From Labilithrix luteola (lineage in GTDB: Bacteria > Myxococcota_A > Polyangia > Polyangiales > Polyangiaceae): 7,811 bases of DNA. The DNA lies in NCBI GenBank assembly GCA_026225435.1, contig JAMFST010000902.1, positions 1 through 7,811 of the forward strand, given 5' to 3'. Below, one piece after another: positions 5,905 to 7,811 of this stretch (within the stretch, counting starts at the first letter, position 1; every line of letters starts with the position of its first letter). The translations under genes and the position numbers were made by a program. Below the pieces are notes generated by a model that worked only from the letters and a program-made list of their open reading frames with translations, did not search any database and was not told where the DNA came from.

Positions 5905-7128
5905 ATGCAGCCCGGCGCTCCTCGTGCAGAGACCCGTGATGTGAAGAAGCCCGCCACCGCCGACAAGACGAAGCCGAGCAGTCACGATCCCGAGCTCGCC
6001 GCCAGCGAGGCCGGGCTTCGCTACGTCCACGATCACCACGCAGGGCTCACGCGCAAGAAGCGCGGGGCCGCGTTCCACTTCTTCGACCCCGGCGGCAAGC
6101 GCATCACCGACGCCAAGGTGGTGGCGCGGATCAAGTCGCTCGGGATACCGCCGGCGTGGACGCGTGTGTGGATCTGCCCGCTCGCCAACGGGCACCTGCA
6201 GGCGACCGGGCACGACGTGCGCGGGCGAAAGCAGTACCGCTACCACCCGCGCTGGCGCGAGGTGCGCGACGAGTCCATGTTCGACCGCATGCTCGCCTTC
6301 GCCCGCGCGCTGCCGAAGGTGCGGGAGGCGACGGAGCGCGATCTGCGGCGCCCCGGCCTGCCGAAAGAGAAGGTGGTGGCGACCGTGGTGCGCCTGCTGG
6401 AGACGACTCTCATCCGCGTGGGGAACGAGGAGTACGCGCGGGAGAACGACTCCTACGGTCTGACCACGATGCGCGACGAGCACGTGGACGTGAAAGGGGC
6501 GCGCATCCGCTTCCACTTCCGCGGCAAGAGCGGCAAGGAGCACGAGATCGAGGTGCACGACCGGCGGCTGGCGACCATCGTCGCCCGCTGCGAGGCGCTC
6601 CCCGGGCACGAGCTGTTTCACTACGTGGACCCGGACTCGGGGGCGAAGCACCTCATCGAGTCGAGCGACGTGAACGCGTACCTGCAGGAGGCGTCGGGGG
6701 CGGACTTCACCGCCAAGGATTTTCGCACCTGGGCGGGCACGGTGCTGGCGGCGCGGGCGCTGGAGGAGAAGGCGATGCTGCTCGCCGCCGCCGAGGAGGA
6801 GGGGGCCAAGCTCCTCGAGCGCGGCCCCCTGAAGAAGCACGTGGTCGACGCGGTGAAGCTGGTGGCCGGCAAGCTGGGGAACACGCCGACGGTCGCGCGA
6901 AAGAGCTACATCCACCCCATCGTGATCGAGGCCTTCCTCGCCGGCATGCTCCACCGCACGACGGGGAGCGGCGGCAAGGAGGCGGGCGCCAAGATCCGTC
7001 GCGAGCTGCGCGATCTACCGGAGGCGGAGGCGCACGTGCTCGTGCTGCTCGAGGCGCAGATCGCCCGCGCGGCGAGCGAGACGCTGGAGTCGACGCTGGA
7101 AGCGTCGCTCAAGATCGCAACTGGGTGA
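5905..7128 (+). CDS. DNA topoisomerase IB, bacterial poxvirus-like type
   Basis: A 407-residue type IB topoisomerase that relaxes positive and negative supercoils through a transient 3'-phosphotyrosine link, without ATP. The N-terminal domain is seen in AASEAGLRYVHDHHAGLTRK (32-51), ITDAKVVARIKSLGIPPAWT (67-86), VWICPLANGHLQATGHDVRG (88-107) and QYRYHPRWREVRD (110-122). The catalytic set is complete: Arg171 in LIRVGNEEYA, Lys208 in FRGKSGK, Arg274 in KDFRTWAGT, Asn326 in LGNTP and the nucleophile Tyr335 in ARKSYIHP. Asn where poxvirus and eukaryotic enzymes have His is usual for bacterial members such as that of Deinococcus radiodurans. The spacing (37 from Arg to Lys, 9 from Asn to Tyr) fits. 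A basic tail of 20-25 residues precedes the fold, and about 70 residues follow Tyr335. ATG at 5905 has GGAG 10 nt upstream; GTG at 5941 is an alternative. The end overlaps convergent hemY by 20 nt. Confidence 0.96.
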   Translation: MQPGAPRAETRDVKKPATADKTKPSSHDPELAASEAGLRYVHDHHAGLTRKKRGAAFHFFDPGGKRITDAKVVARIKSLGIPPAWTRVWICPLANGHLQATGHDVRGRKQYRYHPRWREVRDESMFDRMLAFARALPKVREATERDLRRPGLPKEKVVATVVRLLETTLIRVGNEEYARENDSYGLTTMRDEHVDVKGARIRFHFRGKSGKEHEIEVHDRRLATIVARCEALPGHELFHYVDPDSGAKHLIESSDVNAYLQEASGADFTAKDFRTWAGTVLAARALEEKAMLLAAAEEEGAKLLERGPLKKHVVDAVKLVAGKLGNTPTVARKSYIHPIVIEAFLAGMLHRTTGSGGKEAGAKIRRELRDLPEAEAHVLVLLEAQIARAASETLESTLEASLKIATG

Positions 7129-7811
7129 TCCGCGCGGCGATGTCCTGCGCCTGGGCGATGGCGTCGGGGATTCCGACGCCGGCGTAGCCACTGCCTCCGA
7201 CGTACAGCATGACCTGCGAGGTGAGCGCGCTCGTCAGCTTCGCCATGCGCTCGAGATGACCGACCTGGAGCAGCGGCCGGGTCCAGCGCGCCACCCGGTA
7301 CAGCTCCGGCTCGCCGGCGATGTCCATCCAGCCGCGCAGGTCGTCGTGAGCCATCTGGGCGAGCTTGTCGTCCGGGCGCACGGTGTCCACGCTGCGGACG
7401 AAGGCGCGCACGATGAGCGTGTCGTCGGGGGCGCGGCCTGGCCACTTCTGCGACAGCCACGTCGCCGCCGCCACCGGACCGCCGAGCGTGCGCGGGACGA
7501 GGAAGCCGGTCGCGTCGAGCGCGCCGCGGACGGCACGCCGCGGATAGGCAAAGAGGACCGCCGCGCTGGTCGTCTCCCGCAGCGGCGCCAGCGCCCCCTG
7601 CAGGGCGAGGTTGATGGGGGAGAGCAGCTTGCGCGCGACGCCGAAGGGGCACGCGAGGACGAGCGCGTGGGCGAAGATCTGCTCGCCCGCGGCGGTATGG
7701 ATCTCGAAGTGCGCGCCGCCGGCGGGGGAATGGACGCGAACCACCTCGGTGCCGGTGCGGATGCGGGTGCGCGTGAGCGAGCGGGCGACCGCCTGCACCA
7801 GCGACTCGATC
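7109..7811 (-). CDS. hemY: Protoporphyrinogen oxidase (HemY type), C-terminal part
   Basis: The C-terminal 233 or so residues of an FAD-dependent oxidase that converts protoporphyrinogen IX to protoporphyrin IX with oxygen, near the end of haem synthesis and usually at the inner membrane. The gene continues beyond the right edge, so the N-terminal GxGxxG dinucleotide motif is not seen. Recognisable pieces are IESLVQAVARSL at the edge, a strand leading to ALVLACP, the GFLVPRTLGGPVAAATWLSQ segment followed by KWPGRAP, LIVRAFVRS, RWTRPLLQVGHLERM, and the closing FAD-binding segment LYVGGSGYAGVGIPDAIAQA. Those last two segments are characteristic of PPOX/HemY rather than of general amine oxidases. 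GTG at 7798 is internal, not a start. The stop (7111-7109) lies inside the end of the topoisomerase IB gene on the other strand. No other haem gene is visible in the window. Confidence 0.92.
   Translation of the reverse strand, partial: IESLVQAVARSLTRTRIRTGTEVVRVHSPAGGAHFEIHTAAGEQIFAHALVLACPFGVARKLLSPINLALQGALAPLRETTSAAVLFAYPRRAVRGALDATGFLVPRTLGGPVAAATWLSQKWPGRAPDDTLIVRAFVRSVDTVRPDDKLAQMAHDDLRGWMDIAGEPELYRVARWTRPLLQVGHLERMAKLTSALTSQVMLYVGGSGYAGVGIPDAIAQAQDIAARITQLRS

Noticed and set aside
5848..6954. 368-codon minus-strand frame opposite topoisomerase IB
   Set aside because: The plus strand carries all topoisomerase IB catalytic residues. The antisense product has only Val/His/Leu/Arg-rich shadow composition.

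Overview
This is a GC-rich window with G or C at most third codon positions. It looks like ordinary chromosomal housekeeping and stress-related gene content from a Gram-negative-type bacterium. The combination of a sigma-54 activator remnant, a HemY-type protoporphyrinogen oxidase, a poxvirus-like topoisomerase IB, Kup and a small lipobox protein would suit the Myxococcota or another former deltaproteobacterial lineage. That placement is a weak inference, because no marker gene is present.

Layout. Positions 1 to about 134 (+) hold a piece of the AAA+ domain of a sigma-54-dependent activator, which loses family resemblance abruptly. From 189 to 5676 six genes lie on the minus strand. In transcription order they are: a 56-residue DUF1328/YtjA-type membrane protein (5676-5506), a DUF883/ElaB/YqjD-like glycine-zipper membrane protein (5440-5072), the potassium transporter Kup (4997-3021), an EntS-like MFS exporter that starts 2 nt after the kup stop (3018-1750), a 61-residue putative lipoprotein (1679-1494), and an AI-2E/PerM-family permease (1451-189). 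A divergent intergenic region (5677-5904) separates this block from a plus-strand bacterial topoisomerase IB (5905-7128). That gene converges with, and overlaps by 20 nt, the 3' part of hemY (protoporphyrinogen oxidase), which runs off the right edge on the minus strand (7811-7109).

How the genes relate. The minus-strand block is dominated by membrane proteins. Its first two members belong to families often tied to stress or stationary phase, and Kup imports potassium, so an envelope or osmotic-stress theme is plausible but unproven. A weak terminator-like hairpin between the DUF883-like gene and kup, and an inverted/tandem repeat just before the DUF883-like gene, suggest more than one transcription unit. 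Kup and the MFS gene are almost certainly co-transcribed and probably translationally coupled.

I see no CRISPR array, tRNA, rRNA, insertion sequence or defence system, and no convincing undescribed multi-gene system. The points most worth a second look are the sigma-54 fragment junction near 134 and the repeats before the DUF883-like gene. The very long open frames on the plus strand across 1-5039, and the 1017-codon minus-strand frame, are by-products of GC-rich codon usage, not genes.
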